Of a stretch of DNA of 64,000 nt, positions 1-10,680 are shown piece after piece. This DNA comes from Thozetella sp. PMI_491. Taxonomy: Eukaryota; Ascomycota; Sordariomycetes; Chaetosphaeriales; Chaetosphaeriaceae. The stretch is from NCBI GenBank assembly GCA_021432635.1, contig MU270109.1, positions 152,625-216,624 on the forward strand. Direction: 5' to 3'. The first letter of the stretch is position 1. Every line of letters begins with the position of its first letter. A program made the translations under genes and the position numbers. A model generated the notes under the pieces. The model searched no databases. It worked only from the letters and a program-made list of their open reading frames with translations, and was not told where the DNA came from.

Positions 1-1224
1 CCTGTGGTCCAGGTCGAAGTTGCTGGTCGAATCCAGCAATACACTCCGGAGGAACTCTACGGCATGATCCTCACCCGAATCAAGAACACTACCGAGATGT
101 ACCTGGATTCCAGCGTCTCCACGGCCGTCATGACCGTTCCTGCATTTTTCGACGACGCTCAGCGAGAGGCGACGCGAAAGGCAGCAGGGCTTGCGGGTAT
201 ATACGCTGAACGCCTCGTCAACGAGCCAACAGCGGCCGGGATCGGTCACGGGCTAGACAGAGAGTTTGACGAGCTGTGGACACTTGTGTTTGGCCTTGAC
301 GACACACTCAGCATCCACCTGATAGAGATTGACCAAGGCGTGTTTGAAATTCTTGGGCAGGCCAACGGCCTCTCGCCGGCTACTGGTGAGTGCGACGCGG
401 CAGGCCAGGACTGCCTGGATCGCTTCTACGAGCTGGAACCCAAAAACAGAGAGAGTGCCGGAGGAATTTCTGGTACCGAAAATGCTTCTTTCGTCATGAG
501 GCTATTTGACCAAAGTATCATGACGGTAGACAAGATGCTGCGCAACGCCAACATGAGCAAGGAGCTCGTCAATGCCTTGGTCTTCACGGGAGCATCAGAA
601 AACATACCGGAGCTCCAAGCGTTAGCTGAAGAATACTTCGGCATCAAGGCTAGCAACGTGACAACCCCGGCAGATTCCAAACTGCTGGGAGCTGCGCGTC
701 AGGCCCAGATATTATCATCCGATATGGACGTTGATTGGATTTCGTCGGTTATCGAGATCAATCCGTTGAGCGTCGGCCTCCAAACTCCAGGGGGGCTAAT
801 GACCCGGCTCCTGGGACGTAATAACGTACTGCCAAGGCTCAAGAAGCAGAACTTTACCACGGCGGCAGACAATCAGACTAGCATGTCGATCAGGCTCTAC
901 GCGGGCGAGCGGGCACTCACGAGACACAACATCTTCCTAGGTGAATTTGAGCTAGCCATCCCGCCTCTCCCACGCAGAAATCGGACCGTCGAGGTCGCTT
1001 TTCTTGTCGACGAGGACCTGATGCTCACGGCTACCGCCCGCGACTTGGCTTCTGGGGAGGAGGAAACCGTCCGTGTCCCCATTTACCCAGTGGGGGGCTG
1101 GAACAGCGAATTAATTGAATATATGGTATTCCAAGCGGAGGACTACTGGGAGCAAGATCAGGTGTACCGGCAGTTTCTGCCAAATGTGGATGAAATTGAA
1201 GGCAAGCGACTAGTGAGCAACTGA
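1..1224 (+). CDS. Divergent Hsp70-family protein (5' end outside window)
   Basis: The frame is open through base 1, so this is the C-terminal 407 residues of a longer protein; the stop is TGA at 1222-1224 and no intron is needed. Hsp70 landmarks are visible: VPAFFDDAQREAT, VNEPTAAGIGHGLD, FTGASENIPELQ (the family's VGGSTRIP region) and a substrate-domain beta sandwich with FTTAADNQTSMSIRLYAGER. The second phosphate loop, DLGGGTFDVS in canonical Hsp70, reads GLDDTLSIHL. Subdomain IIB looks tens of residues shorter than normal, and no helical lid or EEVD tail follows the beta domain. Canonical Hsp70s are ATP-driven chaperones; with these losses, ATPase activity is doubtful (inference). It converges on the gene at 1426-2073. 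It could be a fungal Hsp70-like paralogue or a decaying copy, although the long open frame argues against recent loss. Confidence 0.88.
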   Translation, partial: PVVQVEVAGRIQQYTPEELYGMILTRIKNTTEMYLDSSVSTAVMTVPAFFDDAQREATRKAAGLAGIYAERLVNEPTAAGIGHGLDREFDELWTLVFGLDDTLSIHLIEIDQGVFEILGQANGLSPATGECDAAGQDCLDRFYELEPKNRESAGGISGTENASFVMRLFDQSIMTVDKMLRNANMSKELVNALVFTGASENIPELQALAEEYFGIKASNVTTPADSKLLGAARQAQILSSDMDVDWISSVIEINPLSVGLQTPGGLMTRLLGRNNVLPRLKKQNFTTAADNQTSMSIRLYAGERALTRHNIFLGEFELAIPPLPRRNRTVEVAFLVDEDLMLTATARDLASGEEETVRVPIYPVGGWNSELIEYMVFQAEDYWEQDQVYRQFLPNVDEIEGKRLVSN

Positions 1225-1425
1225 GGAGACGAGTTGTAGATAGAAAACGCCACTGCATAGGTATCTAATTTCACAAACTGCCCACGAGGTATTGAAATCC
1301 CGTTACGCTGCAAATAGCAAATCGCAAATCGCATGAAAAAAAGACCGACAGCTCCCATCCCAGGACCACTCATCTTATTAGCAAGGTAAAAATGGCGTTC
1401 CAAAAATAGCACCCTGCCTTCGTCA

Positions 1426-2073
1426 CTACCGGTTGAGCACTGCGATGCACGACGCAAGCACCACCACTTGGTCCAGCATCTTGGAATTGAAGGCCAGTAC
1501 GCAGTTATTCTTGAACCAGTGTTGGGCCACAAAGGCGGCCACCGGGACCTTCTTCTCGCCGATCACGGCGGATAGCTGTCCGCCCTTGCCCTTCGACATG
1601 TCCCAGAGGTAGGGGACCGAGTCCTTGACGAACGACTCCTGCTTCTTCCAGACGCCCAGTGGTCGCATCTCGATGCTGTGGTTCGAGTGTTTCGACTGCT
1701 CGGGAAAGCGAATGGTCCAGCCGCCGTAATGCTTCAGGATCGGCATGTCCAGCTCGGCCACCACCGCGCCACCGGCGGCAGCATCCTGGAACCGCATCGT
1801 GGACGAGAAGGTGTTTCGATCGAGGTCATACGCCCAGGTGGACTTATCCTTGGATCGCTCCTTGCCCACGCGCTCGACCTCCCTGGCGAAAGGTTCTGTG
1901 ATGGCGCCGGGGTCGACCAGCGAGACATGGTTGGTCACGTCCAGCACTCGTATCTCGTCTGAAAAATCGCCGCTGGAGGAGGTGAGGAAAAACACTCTGT
2001 CCGGCATGAGCGCAGCGATATCTTCGGCGACCTCGGGAGCGTCATTCTTGGGGCTGTTGGACTTCTCAGACAT
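1426..2073 (-). CDS. Tubby C-terminal-like / LURP-one-like domain protein
   Basis: Single-exon gene of 215 residues; ATG at 2073, TAG at 1426-1428. The N-terminus (about 25 residues) is polar. The rest alternates beta-strand-like segments such as STWAYDLDRNTFSSTMRF and HYGGWTIRFPEQ, and ends in a hydrophobic helix, LDQVVVLASCIAVLNR. A beta barrel closed by a C-terminal hydrophobic helix is the general plan of the tubby/LURP/scramblase-like superfamily, and many fungal proteins of about 200 residues share it. The assignment rests on this pattern, not on a diagnostic motif, and no molecular function follows from it. There is no signal peptide, so it is probably cytosolic. A TATA-like element lies about 145 nt upstream of the ATG. 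Confidence 0.7.
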   Translation of the reverse strand: MSEKSNSPKNDAPEVAEDIAALMPDRVFFLTSSSGDFSDEIRVLDVTNHVSLVDPGAITEPFAREVERVGKERSKDKSTWAYDLDRNTFSSTMRFQDAAAGGAVVAELDMPILKHYGGWTIRFPEQSKHSNHSIEMRPLGVWKKQESFVKDSVPYLWDMSKGKGGQLSAVIGEKKVPVAAFVAQHWFKNNCVLAFNSKMLDQVVVLASCIAVLNR

Positions 2074-2724
2074 GTTTGGAAAGTGCGTTGGGGTGTGAAT
2101 GTCACGAGGAATTTAGGACAATGGCTGGTGTGGGCTGAGTTTGAGGAGTGGTTGAGCTGCGAACGGTGATGATGTCTGATGACTTCTCCCAAGCTTGCCG
2201 GACATGGTCGCGATTTATATACTTTTCTTTTTGTTTCGTTCGAGATGGTGTTGCATGGAGGAGTTTGGAGTTGTCGTGATCTTTGATTACCCGTTCCCCA
2301 TGCCCAAAACCTATGCATCGGCTTCGTTTCGTGGTATAGTTCCGCATTGGGTTAGTCTGACCGTCGACCCCATGTGGTGGCGTCCTCAAAGTCCCTGCAG
2401 GACATCGCTAGAGCGCGAAACACGGCCCAAAAGTGACTCCGCGGCGGCCAAAAACCACTGGCTGACACCCAACACAGCTAACCAGTTTTGGCATTATATC
2501 ACGGGCGCGGGCACTACCAGTCTCGTCTCTCATGGCACACCAATCATAGCCGAGGCAATTTCGGCAGCCCTTCCTTGGGCCTGATATTGGCTTGGCCGAA
2601 AGCGGGCTGCATGCTTTAAAAAGTCACTGGCCGAATAGGATTGTTGGCGCGAGGAAGACGGCCTAGCCGTGGCATCGATCGATGCCACCCCGCCCTGCCT
2701 ACCTCAGCCTTCTGTGGCTGTTGG
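2074..2724. other. Intergenic: promoter of tubby-like gene and 3' flank of HET gene
   Basis: Open frames here are short and show no family features. Apart from the TATA-like element listed separately I see nothing supportable. Confidence 0.6.
2215..2222 (-). promoter_or_regulatory. TATA-like element of the tubby-like gene
   Basis: On the minus strand the sequence reads GTATATAA. It lies about 145 nt upstream of the ATG at 2073, a plausible distance for a fungal gene with a 5' UTR near 100 nt. Confidence 0.45.
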
Positions 2725-4608
2725 TCATATAATTGGTATCTCGCGGAAACGAGCCTCTTCGGCGGCCTCGCCATCCATCAGGCCAACGACATATACCGGC
2801 CCGACTAAGCGATACAAGCCGTCTTGCCCCCGGCGGACGGCAAACGGAACGCCCCCTCCGGCGAACAGGGCGATCTGATCGCCGGCCAAGGTAGACTGAG
2901 GCCCCATCCCGGGCCGCCCGGCGTCGTCCACGAATGCCCGGCGCCCCTTCAGCTTCCAGACTCTCCGGTAGTCCCAGGATTCGGAGAGCGCCCACGCCGA
3001 CTTTTCTTCCGTGCTCATATCAGCCGGGGGCTTGATGACACCCGATAGAACGTCGTACCCGTACGTGAATCTAGCTGCGCCCTCCCGATCAGCACGATCG
3101 ACCAGACCGAAATCTGCTATCGGCACACGCCAGAGATTAGACTCAGCTTCGCTGCCAGAGAGGGAGATCATGCTCTGAAGATCAATTATGAAGTCACGAT
3201 AGCTGTTGCTGTCCCGGGACGGATCGGGCGTTGCGCCAAACTCCAGACCAACTGTACGCACTGTGCTACAAAGGTGACCACCTAGCGACAGAAGAGGTTC
3301 CTCATAGGTAAGGGAGAGCGAGCGGGCTGACCACTCTTTTCCGCCGGCAGCCTCGTAAAACCTGCCGAATACATCTCCAACTACAGGCGTTCGGGGAGAA
3401 GTCCAGTCCGGCGCCCAGGAGGGTAGGGCGGGAGCCAACTTGGTTTCCTGGCAGTAGATGAGTATGTTGGGTCCGTACTCTTCCACAAGGGCTTTGGCGA
3501 CCATGAAGAGAACCTTGCTGAGCGGCATATCCTCCGAGTAGTCGACTTCTATTTTATCGCGATCTTGCTGGCGAACCATGCCTAGAAGCCCGTAGATCTT
3601 GTCGCGAGAATCTGTCGCCTGCAAGCCATTGCCGGCGCTATGCGCTGCGCCGAGGATGATTTCCAGCAGGGGCATGCCTCTAGCTACACCAGTATTCGAC
3701 GCAGCGGGTGGATTCTCACCCGAGTCTCCTTGGAGACTCGTTCGATACCCGTTATAGATTGATACCAGATGGAGGAGGTTCTGGCTGATGTCAGCCACGA
3801 CGCTGTAAACTCGCCGATGCCTCGGCTCCGTGCTTGGATACAACGCCATCCATTCAAACACCCGGAGGCCGTCTATAATGTCTTCCCACGGTACGCTGTA
3901 GTAACCGCAGAAGACCATGGCCGTCCTAGCTAGAACCATCTCCTGGATGACCCAGACTCGCCACCACCACGGCCGCTGGCGAAGGAGCCTCCATATGAGG
4001 TCGAAATCGAAAGTACCGCCGGCACCATGCGGCCTGGGCTCTGCAAACTGAAGCACTGTTTTCACAAAGGCCGCGATCTTGGCGTTGTCGAAGCTAGGCG
4101 CAGCCCTTAGTTCGCGGAAGAAGACTCCGAGCTGGCTGAGCATGCGCAGAGCCGCGACGCCACTGCCGTCTCGGTCAGGGCCGAGCCAGATAAATACACA
4201 GGTCGCTTCGCTATAGATGCGACTCATGAGCCGCACTTGAGCGTTCTTCTCGGCCGTGTCGGCCTGGTTGATGCAAAGTGCATCGATCCAGATGCCGGTG
4301 GAAGGTGCTGCTGCGCCACCGATCTCGGATAGAGGGAGCTGCAAGTGTGTCAATGCTTCATAGAGATTTCGTGTAACCGATACTGTGCATTCGTCGATGA
4401 GCACGGGGCCGGGCTGAGAGAAGTCTCCCCAAGCGTATGACAAGGCGACATAGCGGGGGTGGGTGCTGAGTGGGACATCGCGGAGAGAGCCTGATACTTT
4501 CGGCCCTGAACCAGCTGGGCTCGAGGCATTGTGAAGAGACAGAAGCCTTATATTATTCTCTGAGTCTTCCAGCGGTCGGTATGGGTAAGTCGAACTCCCC
4601 GATGCCAT
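2725..4608 (-). CDS. HET-domain (heterokaryon incompatibility) protein
   Basis: Single-exon gene of 627 residues with an ATG at 4608. The HET domain is at the N-terminus: RYVALSYAWGD (residues 52-62), IWIDALCINQAD (106-117) and the follow-on block IYSEATCVFIWLG (131-143). These are the three conserved blocks of the Pezizomycotina HET family. The remaining 480 residues are a variable C-terminal region with no NACHT, ankyrin or WD repeats that I can recognise. HET-domain proteins act in non-self recognition and regulated cell death when hyphae fuse; most paralogues have no proven role, so involvement in incompatibility is family inference. It is divergently transcribed from the Fpg gene across 312 nt. 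Confidence 0.95.
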   Translation of the reverse strand: MASGSSTYPYRPLEDSENNIRLLSLHNASSPAGSGPKVSGSLRDVPLSTHPRYVALSYAWGDFSQPGPVLIDECTVSVTRNLYEALTHLQLPLSEIGGAAAPSTGIWIDALCINQADTAEKNAQVRLMSRIYSEATCVFIWLGPDRDGSGVAALRMLSQLGVFFRELRAAPSFDNAKIAAFVKTVLQFAEPRPHGAGGTFDFDLIWRLLRQRPWWWRVWVIQEMVLARTAMVFCGYYSVPWEDIIDGLRVFEWMALYPSTEPRHRRVYSVVADISQNLLHLVSIYNGYRTSLQGDSGENPPAASNTGVARGMPLLEIILGAAHSAGNGLQATDSRDKIYGLLGMVRQQDRDKIEVDYSEDMPLSKVLFMVAKALVEEYGPNILIYCQETKLAPALPSWAPDWTSPRTPVVGDVFGRFYEAAGGKEWSARSLSLTYEEPLLSLGGHLCSTVRTVGLEFGATPDPSRDSNSYRDFIIDLQSMISLSGSEAESNLWRVPIADFGLVDRADREGAARFTYGYDVLSGVIKPPADMSTEEKSAWALSESWDYRRVWKLKGRRAFVDDAGRPGMGPQSTLAGDQIALFAGGGVPFAVRRGQDGLYRLVGPVYVVGLMDGEAAEEARFREIPII

Positions 4609-4920
4609 GCTTTATTTTGTTGGGACTCCTTCTGGGCTGGCTCGGGCTATATCGCACGGATATAGTACGTATACGTAAGTCCGTTTCTCACAGCGGTGTT
4701 TTGTATGCGTATAATTAGAGCTATTAAAAACGTAACAAAAAGAAAGTTTGTAGTAATGGTCAGGTGACCTCGCGTTAGAGACAAGCTGGGCTTAAGAGGC
4801 CCGCGCGGTAGATACCGAAGGGCGCGCGCCACCAGAGGCGACGGGCGGGTTTAACAAGCTGAACAACCTGGGCACGCCCACTGAATTCTTCCCAACTCAT
4901 GCTACACGCGCCTTCTCAAA
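4609..4920. other. Divergent promoter region between HET and Fpg genes
   Basis: A 312-nt spacer between two outward-facing ATGs, so both promoters must lie here. AT-rich stretches around 4640-4740 contain weak TATA-like strings but no single convincing box. Confidence 0.5.
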
Positions 4921-6137
4921 ATGCCTGAGATAGCTGAAGGTAATTCCCCTCTTGATCCGCCTCTTTGGGTGCACACATTAACGAGTTGTTCCTTCCCAAA
5001 GTCGCAAGGATCACCCACTTCCTCCGTCGCCACTTGGTGGGAAAGCGGATCCGCAAGGCCGCCGCCATTGACGACAACAATGTCTTTGGCAAAGTCGGCA
5101 CCACGGGCGCTGCGGTGCAGAAGGCACTGACGGGCAAGAAAGTCGTCGGCGCCGGCAGCCAGGGCAAATACTTCTGGATCCTGCTGGACAGCGCTCCGCA
5201 CCTGGTGATGCACTTCGGCATGACGGGCTGGGTCCACATCAAGGGCGAGCAGACGGCGTACACCCGATACTACGAGAAGAGCAAAGGCCAGAAGGAGGAA
5301 TGGCCCCCTAAATTCTGGAAGTTTCACATCACTACCGAAGGGGACCCGGCAGTCGACGTCGCCTTCACGGACGCCCGCCGCTTTGGCCGTGTGCGTCTGG
5401 TCGACTGCCCGGGAGATGAGATCCGCAAGCACACCCCGCTGGTCGAGAACGGCCCGGACCCAGTCGTGGACAAAGAAATCTTTACCGAGGACTACCTGAA
5501 GAAGATCATGCGAAAACGCCATGTGCCCATAAAAGCCCTGCTGCTCGACCAGACCGTCGTGAGCGGCATCGGGAACTGGGTCGGCGATGAGATCATGTAC
5601 CAGGCCAAGCTACACCCGGAGCAGTACTCCGACGACTTTGACGACCACGACATCACCACCCTCTTCAAAGCGATCTGCTACGTCTGTGACACGGCGGTCG
5701 AGAAGCTGGGAGACTCGGACGAGTTCCCCGACGACTGGCTGTTCCATCATCGCTGGGGAAAGGGCAAGAAGGACGCGGCGAGCACACTTCCTAGCGGTGA
5801 GAAGCTCACCTTCATCACAGTCGGTGGCCGCACTAGCTGTGTCGTGCCGAGCGTACAGAAGAAGAGGGGAAGGGCAGTACCTCCAGGCATCAAGGAGGAG
5901 TCCATCCCGCCCGATGATGGGACCAAGAGCGCTTTCTTCGAGGAGAAGAGCGTCGAGCAGGTAGCTGGAGAAGCTGAGGCGGAAGATCGCCCCAGGAAGA
6001 GGCAGAAAAAGACGGCCAAGAGCGTGAAGGCCGAGAAAGAGGACAAGGTGAGCAAGGCCGTGAAGGCAGAGAAAGACGAGAAGCAAGCGCTATCGACCGG
6101 GAGGAGGCGTTCCGGGAGGCTAGTGGGCAGAGGGTAG
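4921..6137 (+). CDS. Formamidopyrimidine-DNA glycosylase (Fpg/Nei family)
   Basis: Two exons, join(4921..4939,5002..6137), 384 residues. The 62-nt intron falls within codon 7 and restores the N-terminus MPEIAEVARITHF. This family uses the N-terminal proline (exposed after Met removal) for Schiff-base catalysis, with the adjacent Glu. Other hallmarks are a Lys in GSQGKYFW (residue 62, equivalent to the beta-elimination Lys), the helix-two-turn-helix segment VVSGIGNWVGDEIMYQAKL, and GGRTSCVVPSVQKK near the end of the core. That last block is the zincless finger of plant and fungal enzymes; the bacterial four-Cys zinc finger is absent. The enzyme excises oxidised purines and cleaves abasic sites in base-excision repair. 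A Lys/Glu-rich tail from about residue 300 resembles a nuclear-localisation or DNA-contact extension. It converges on the 6390-7469 gene. Confidence 0.95.
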
Positions 6138-6389
6138 CACCTAGCTTGCCAACCTAGGATGGGGAATGTTGGTCTGTTCGATAGGCTACCTTAGCTAGCG
6201 CTACTCTCGGGTTTAATGAGGACGAGATACTGCACTACCAGGCAGGCTGCGGATAGTAGCACATTGTCCCGTCACTGCACACCGTGAGGCTTTCTTTCAT
6301 CTGGGGATAAACTCTGCCGTGATGTGGGGAGGCGCTGGGCATACTAGGTTGTCTCCAATAAGCTTGCGGGGATTAAGGGATCCAGGGAT

Positions 6390-7469
6390 TCAGGGCAATT
6401 CGACAGGCGCCCGTCTTAACCTCAGCCTCTCGTCCATGGTGGCCAAATGGACCTGCCAATTATTTGGTCGGGGCCCTCGCTCTACCTGGAACGGCATGCC
6501 GGCTAGCTGGTCACCCTCCAGGAATGCAGCGTCCTCCTGTCCTCGAACGTCGGGCAGCTCCGGGAGCCCGAGGGTGAACTCGTTGGCGCGTATCTCCTTC
6601 AGTCGATGGAAGAAGCGCGTCTCGTTAAAGCGCCGATGCCACGGGCGCAGGTCCTTGCAGTCGAACCACAGGCGGAGCTCCCGCAAGTCCTGGAGGGCCG
6701 CGAGCGCCGTGCAGAGGCGCTCCCACGGGTTGTTCTTGGCAGTCACGGGCATGGGCCACCCCGTGACTACAGTCCCCTCCATGCCGGCGTTGGGGTAGTA
6801 GAGCTCGACTAAGGTATTGGTCGTCCGGATGCAGAGCTCGAGGGAGCGGAAGGTCGCCGGGCCGTAGGCCGGCGCCGAGAGGAACCCTGCCGCCACATTG
6901 GTGTCCGTGAAGACAAATCGGACGGTTGAGAAGATTGTCGGGTGAGCCTCAAGATACCTGCGCAAATTAGCCATTTCTCTTTTTCCGGGCGACATCCCGG
7001 TCCGGTGGACAGGACTCCGGCCGGCGAAGGCGACTCACATGCGCTTCGAGGCGAGGAGCACCGGTAAGAAAGGGCTCCACAGCTGGGGCTGCTCTTCGCT
7101 GGCCTCCTCGCACGCCCAGTGCAGACACCACTCTGACTTGCAGCGTGCCTCCCACGGCTGCCGCTTCAGGCCGGACGAGCATTGAAACATAATATACCTG
7201 ACATCTTCGGCGCCGGGGTCCGTCGTACATGCTACGTGGGTGAGCTCGGTGCTGTGGCGCTTTCGCATGACGTGCTGGCTGAGAGACCCCGCGGTCCGCC
7301 ACATCTCGATGTAAATCATCTGGCGGATCTCGCTGGGGAGCCGGGAGAATAAGTCGGATTGGTCTTGAGGGCTGGCGCTCTGGGCGAGGGCAACCCGGTC
7401 TGGCAGCTGCTCGGGACGCCACTTCTGAGCCTGCGTCTGGGACGCCTCCGGACCCTTCGAGTCTGTCAT
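6390..7469 (-). CDS. Fungal F-box-like / DUF7730-type protein
   Basis: Two exons, complement(join(6390..6957,7039..7469)), 332 residues, TGA at 6390-6392. The 81-nt intron has a GTGAGT donor and joins Met and Tyr codons in frame. The N-terminal third contains SRLPSEIRQMIYIEMW, the LPxEIRxxIY signature of a large Pezizomycotina family of F-box-like proteins, followed by Cys/His/Trp-rich sequence (WCLHWACEE). The C-terminal half alternates hydrophobic and charged segments (FRSLELCIRTTNTLVELY, DLRELRLWFDCKDL) and could be leucine-rich-repeat-like. F-box proteins are usually substrate adaptors of SCF ubiquitin ligases, but the binding helix here is degenerate and I assign no substrate. The first ATG in frame is at 7469. 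Confidence 0.8.
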
Positions 7470-8700
7470 TTCCAAGATGAGAGGCTGCTTGCTAGTGTCG
7501 GAATGAAGCGGATGCCAATGGCGTATCCTTCACCAGTCCACCGCCCTGTTAATCCGCGCAGATAAAAAAAAGTTAAAAAAGTTGCAGAGGCGAGAGTGAA
7601 AGGCTAGATCGATGCGCATGACGCGGGAGTAGCAGATTTTGGTGGTTATCAAGTTACTCTCATAGGGCGATACGTCGCTGCGTTTAACCCCGCATCGGCC
7701 TGCTGTCCCAGCGATGATGCCTGGAATTTCACGGCAGGCGGAGAGCTAACTAGTCCCATGGGATGCGCAATGCGCGCACCTGTAAAGCGCAGCATTCCTC
7801 CGCCTATACTGCGCAATATCTACCACGGCTGAGCTTAATGCTACTCAACACGTGCATCCAGGCACGCAAATACGCGCACTGCTTCACACAGCCAAGAGGT
7901 CCCTCAAATCGTCTTAGGTATACTCATGAATTCACGCTATTCTAGGGCCCTCTCTGCTACCTCATTGTTACGACACACGACCACATCTTGTTCACTTTCG
8001 TCATCTCGCTCAAGCCCATCATGTAGCGGCGGGAACTACCTCGCTCCCGTCGCCACTGAGCCTACACGACAACTCCCAAGCGGACCCGCCTTCCTGGCCT
8101 CGCCAGGTACATCTAAGCACAAGCAGCGGCTCCACCCTGCGCATAGAGAATGTAGACATTAACAGATGAAGCGGCCGGAATGCCCCCTCACATGACCATG
8201 CGATGAGGCTCCCGGTCGCGCCTTGGCTCGTTCTTTCCATGCTGCCGTCCAATATAGGAGGGATGGCATATCGCCGGAAAGCCAAAGTCAAGGCTAAGGA
8301 AGAGTGAAATAGATGTTGATACATGACGCAGGTGTTAGCCGACAGTAGCCGACAGCGCCGTCCATCATTTGAGGTTAAGGAAAAAGAATTTATCGACAAG
8401 AAATTAGACTTTGGTGTCGAGTCTAGTGTGTCTGATTCGATCCACGGCTGTGGAGCAAGAAAAAAAATGGTGGGAAAATGTGTCGCGAGTGAGTGACGAG
8501 AAGTGTAAAAGATTCGTCCCGGTATTCCCGGGTTGGTTGACGTCGTGAGATGTCACCATATGTCGTGGTTACCAGAGTGTGTCCCTTTTCCGCGGTCCAA
8601 CTTTCAAAACGCCGGTGCCCCATATGTCGGATATATTTCATGCTCCCTCCACCGTCCTACCCCCCTGATTAAGCCGGTAATGCGCTTGTGTTTAACTTTT
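7470..8700. other. Intergenic, 1.2 kb
   Basis: Lies upstream of the F-box-like gene and downstream of the SH3 gene, so it should carry a promoter at the left and a 3' UTR at the right. Open frames are short and compositionally random. I see no repeat or RNA gene. Confidence 0.5.
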
Positions 8701-10680
8701 CTAGTACGCCTGACCGGGGACAGGCTTGCGCTCTACCGGTCCTGAGGGAGGGCCAGGTCGGTATTCCTGGCTCATGGGGCTGGGCCCGTGAGGCGGGCTC
8801 ATCCTCCGCATCTGGTTTGGAGACTGGGGACGGCCCTGGGGCTGATACTGGGGCCCGGGCGACTGTGATCGGGGGCCGGGAGACTGCGACCGGGGGCCGG
8901 GGCTCATCGGACGACCCATGGGGCCACCGGCCGGGGACTGGGGGCGAGGACCGGTGCCGTGCGAGGTTGAGGGTCGCATGGGCGACTCAGGTCGCACATA
9001 AGGGCCGCCAGCGGATGGCCGCCGCCCCTGAGGAGTCATGGGGCGCTGTCCAGGGGGGTAGTTGGGGCCTGGTCCGCGCTGAGGGTTCACAGGAGGGCCA
9101 CGGGGGCCGCCCTGGGGCTGCTTCGGCTTGACTGGGCGGGTGGACAGGCAGGTGCGCGGAACAACGCCTTGCTGAGAGCGATCGAGGCGAATGCAGAGAG
9201 CCTGCGCATATCATGTTAGTAACCATCGACATCGTTCTCATCCATCTCGCACGCAGAGTATACTCACCCATCCGTCATCGTACTCGTGCAGGAGGCGGAC
9301 TAGCTGGCCGGCCTGCAGGCCCATCTCATCCTCAAGCGTGGGGTTGAAGTCGAGCTGAACGCGGTGCACAGTGGACTGAGCTGGGCCACCAGCAGCGGCA
9401 ATGGCGGCGGCGCCGGCCGAGGGAGCGAGGGCCTGGCCAGGGGCGGCGAAGTTCATGCTGTACTCGGTTCCGGCGGGGCTGGCGGGGATGGCACCAAGAG
9501 GCGGCACGGGCTTGGTCAGGTCAAGGGCCTTGGGAGCATCTTTGCGGATCGAAGTCTTGCGGGTCAGGCCCACCGCACCGGCGCCAGCCGCAGCACCGGC
9601 AGCACCGGCCGCGATGGCAGCAGGCAAGGGCTTGTCCAAGGGCGAGATGCTGGGAGGCGAGTCGGTGCTGGTCGCGACACCAACCTCGTGCTCACTCTCG
9701 ATCGGGCTGACGGGCATCGGGGGCAGAGGAGGCTCCTCAGGGATCCGCTGGCTGTCGGCGAAAGGGTTGTGGGTGTTGTTGCTGCCGCTGGTCATGGGAC
9801 GCTCCCACGGGCTGCCGCCGGCCGGGCTCATCTGGCGTTCCCACGGGCTGCGAGGAGACGAATCGGCCGCGACAGCATTCATGGGAATGGTGACGCCACG
9901 GCTAGTCCGCCGGTCCGGGTACTGCTGAGATTGGGCGTGGGATGACGAGACCTGGGTGTTCAGGTTGGGCAGGAACTGAGTGACCGGGCGCAAGCTCAGG
10001 CGGGGAGCCTTGGTGGGACGGGAAGGCGGGATGGCAGCGGCGTCGGAAAACGGCCCATTGATCTTCTCGTCGTCCTCGAGGCGCTGGCGCTCCCTCTTCT
10101 TCCGGTTGAAGAGGAAGAAGATGCCCATGCCGAGGATCAGGATGCCGGCGAGGACACCAATGACGATCCCGGCCTTGGCAGCCGCGCTCGTGTCATCGGT
10201 GTTGTCAACCGTCGCACTGGTGGATGGAGTGGCGGCGGCGCCTGTTCCAACGGGCAGTACACTGCCCGCAGTAACTGAGGGAGAGGATGTCGCGACAGCA
10301 AGTGTCCCTCCAATGCCATCCGTGGACTCGGGGGTGAGCGAGAGCGGGAGGGAGGTTTCGGCGGCGAGGGCTGCGTCGGGACTCGTCTTCGACTTGGCTG
10401 TGGTGGTCGGGGCCGTGTCCAAGGTCTCGGCATTAGTTGTATGGGTCGCCGCGGCGGCAGTGGTCGTGGCGGCCTTCGAGGAGCTGGCCTGCACGGGACT
10501 GCCAGCCTTCTGGGTTGCAACGGCCGACGTGGTCGTCGTCGACTTGTCGCCAAAGAGATCGTTCCATCCATCGGCGACCTGGCTGGTCCATGTGTCCCAG
10601 GCATCCTTCAGGTCCCTCTCCTGGACCCGCTGGGCCTCGGCCGCGTGGAAGCGGAGGTGGTTGTGGCCGTGGGCTGGCAT
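8701..10680 (-). CDS. Single-pass membrane protein with SH3 domain and Pro-rich tail
   Basis: Two exons, complement(join(8701..9201,9268..10680)), 637 residues. The 66-nt intron has a perfect TTACTAAC branch point and splits the SH3 domain immediately after its conserved Trp (HEYDDGW). Order of parts: a short amphipathic N-terminus, a Ser/Thr/Ala-rich stretch (residues 45-165), one membrane helix GIVIGVLAGILILGMGIFFL (171-190) followed by the basic stop-transfer NRKKRER, a disordered Ser/Pro region with SPWER repeats, the SH3 domain (about 437-495, with VQLDFNPTLEDEMGL replacing the usual ALYDY start), and a Pro/Gly/Gln tail with SPGPRSQ repeats. This matches the general plan of Fus1-like or Msb2/Sho1-pathway surface proteins (Ser/Thr-rich outside, SH3 inside), but orthology is not established. 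I start at 10680 because upstream in-frame starts are not ATG. Confidence 0.85.
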
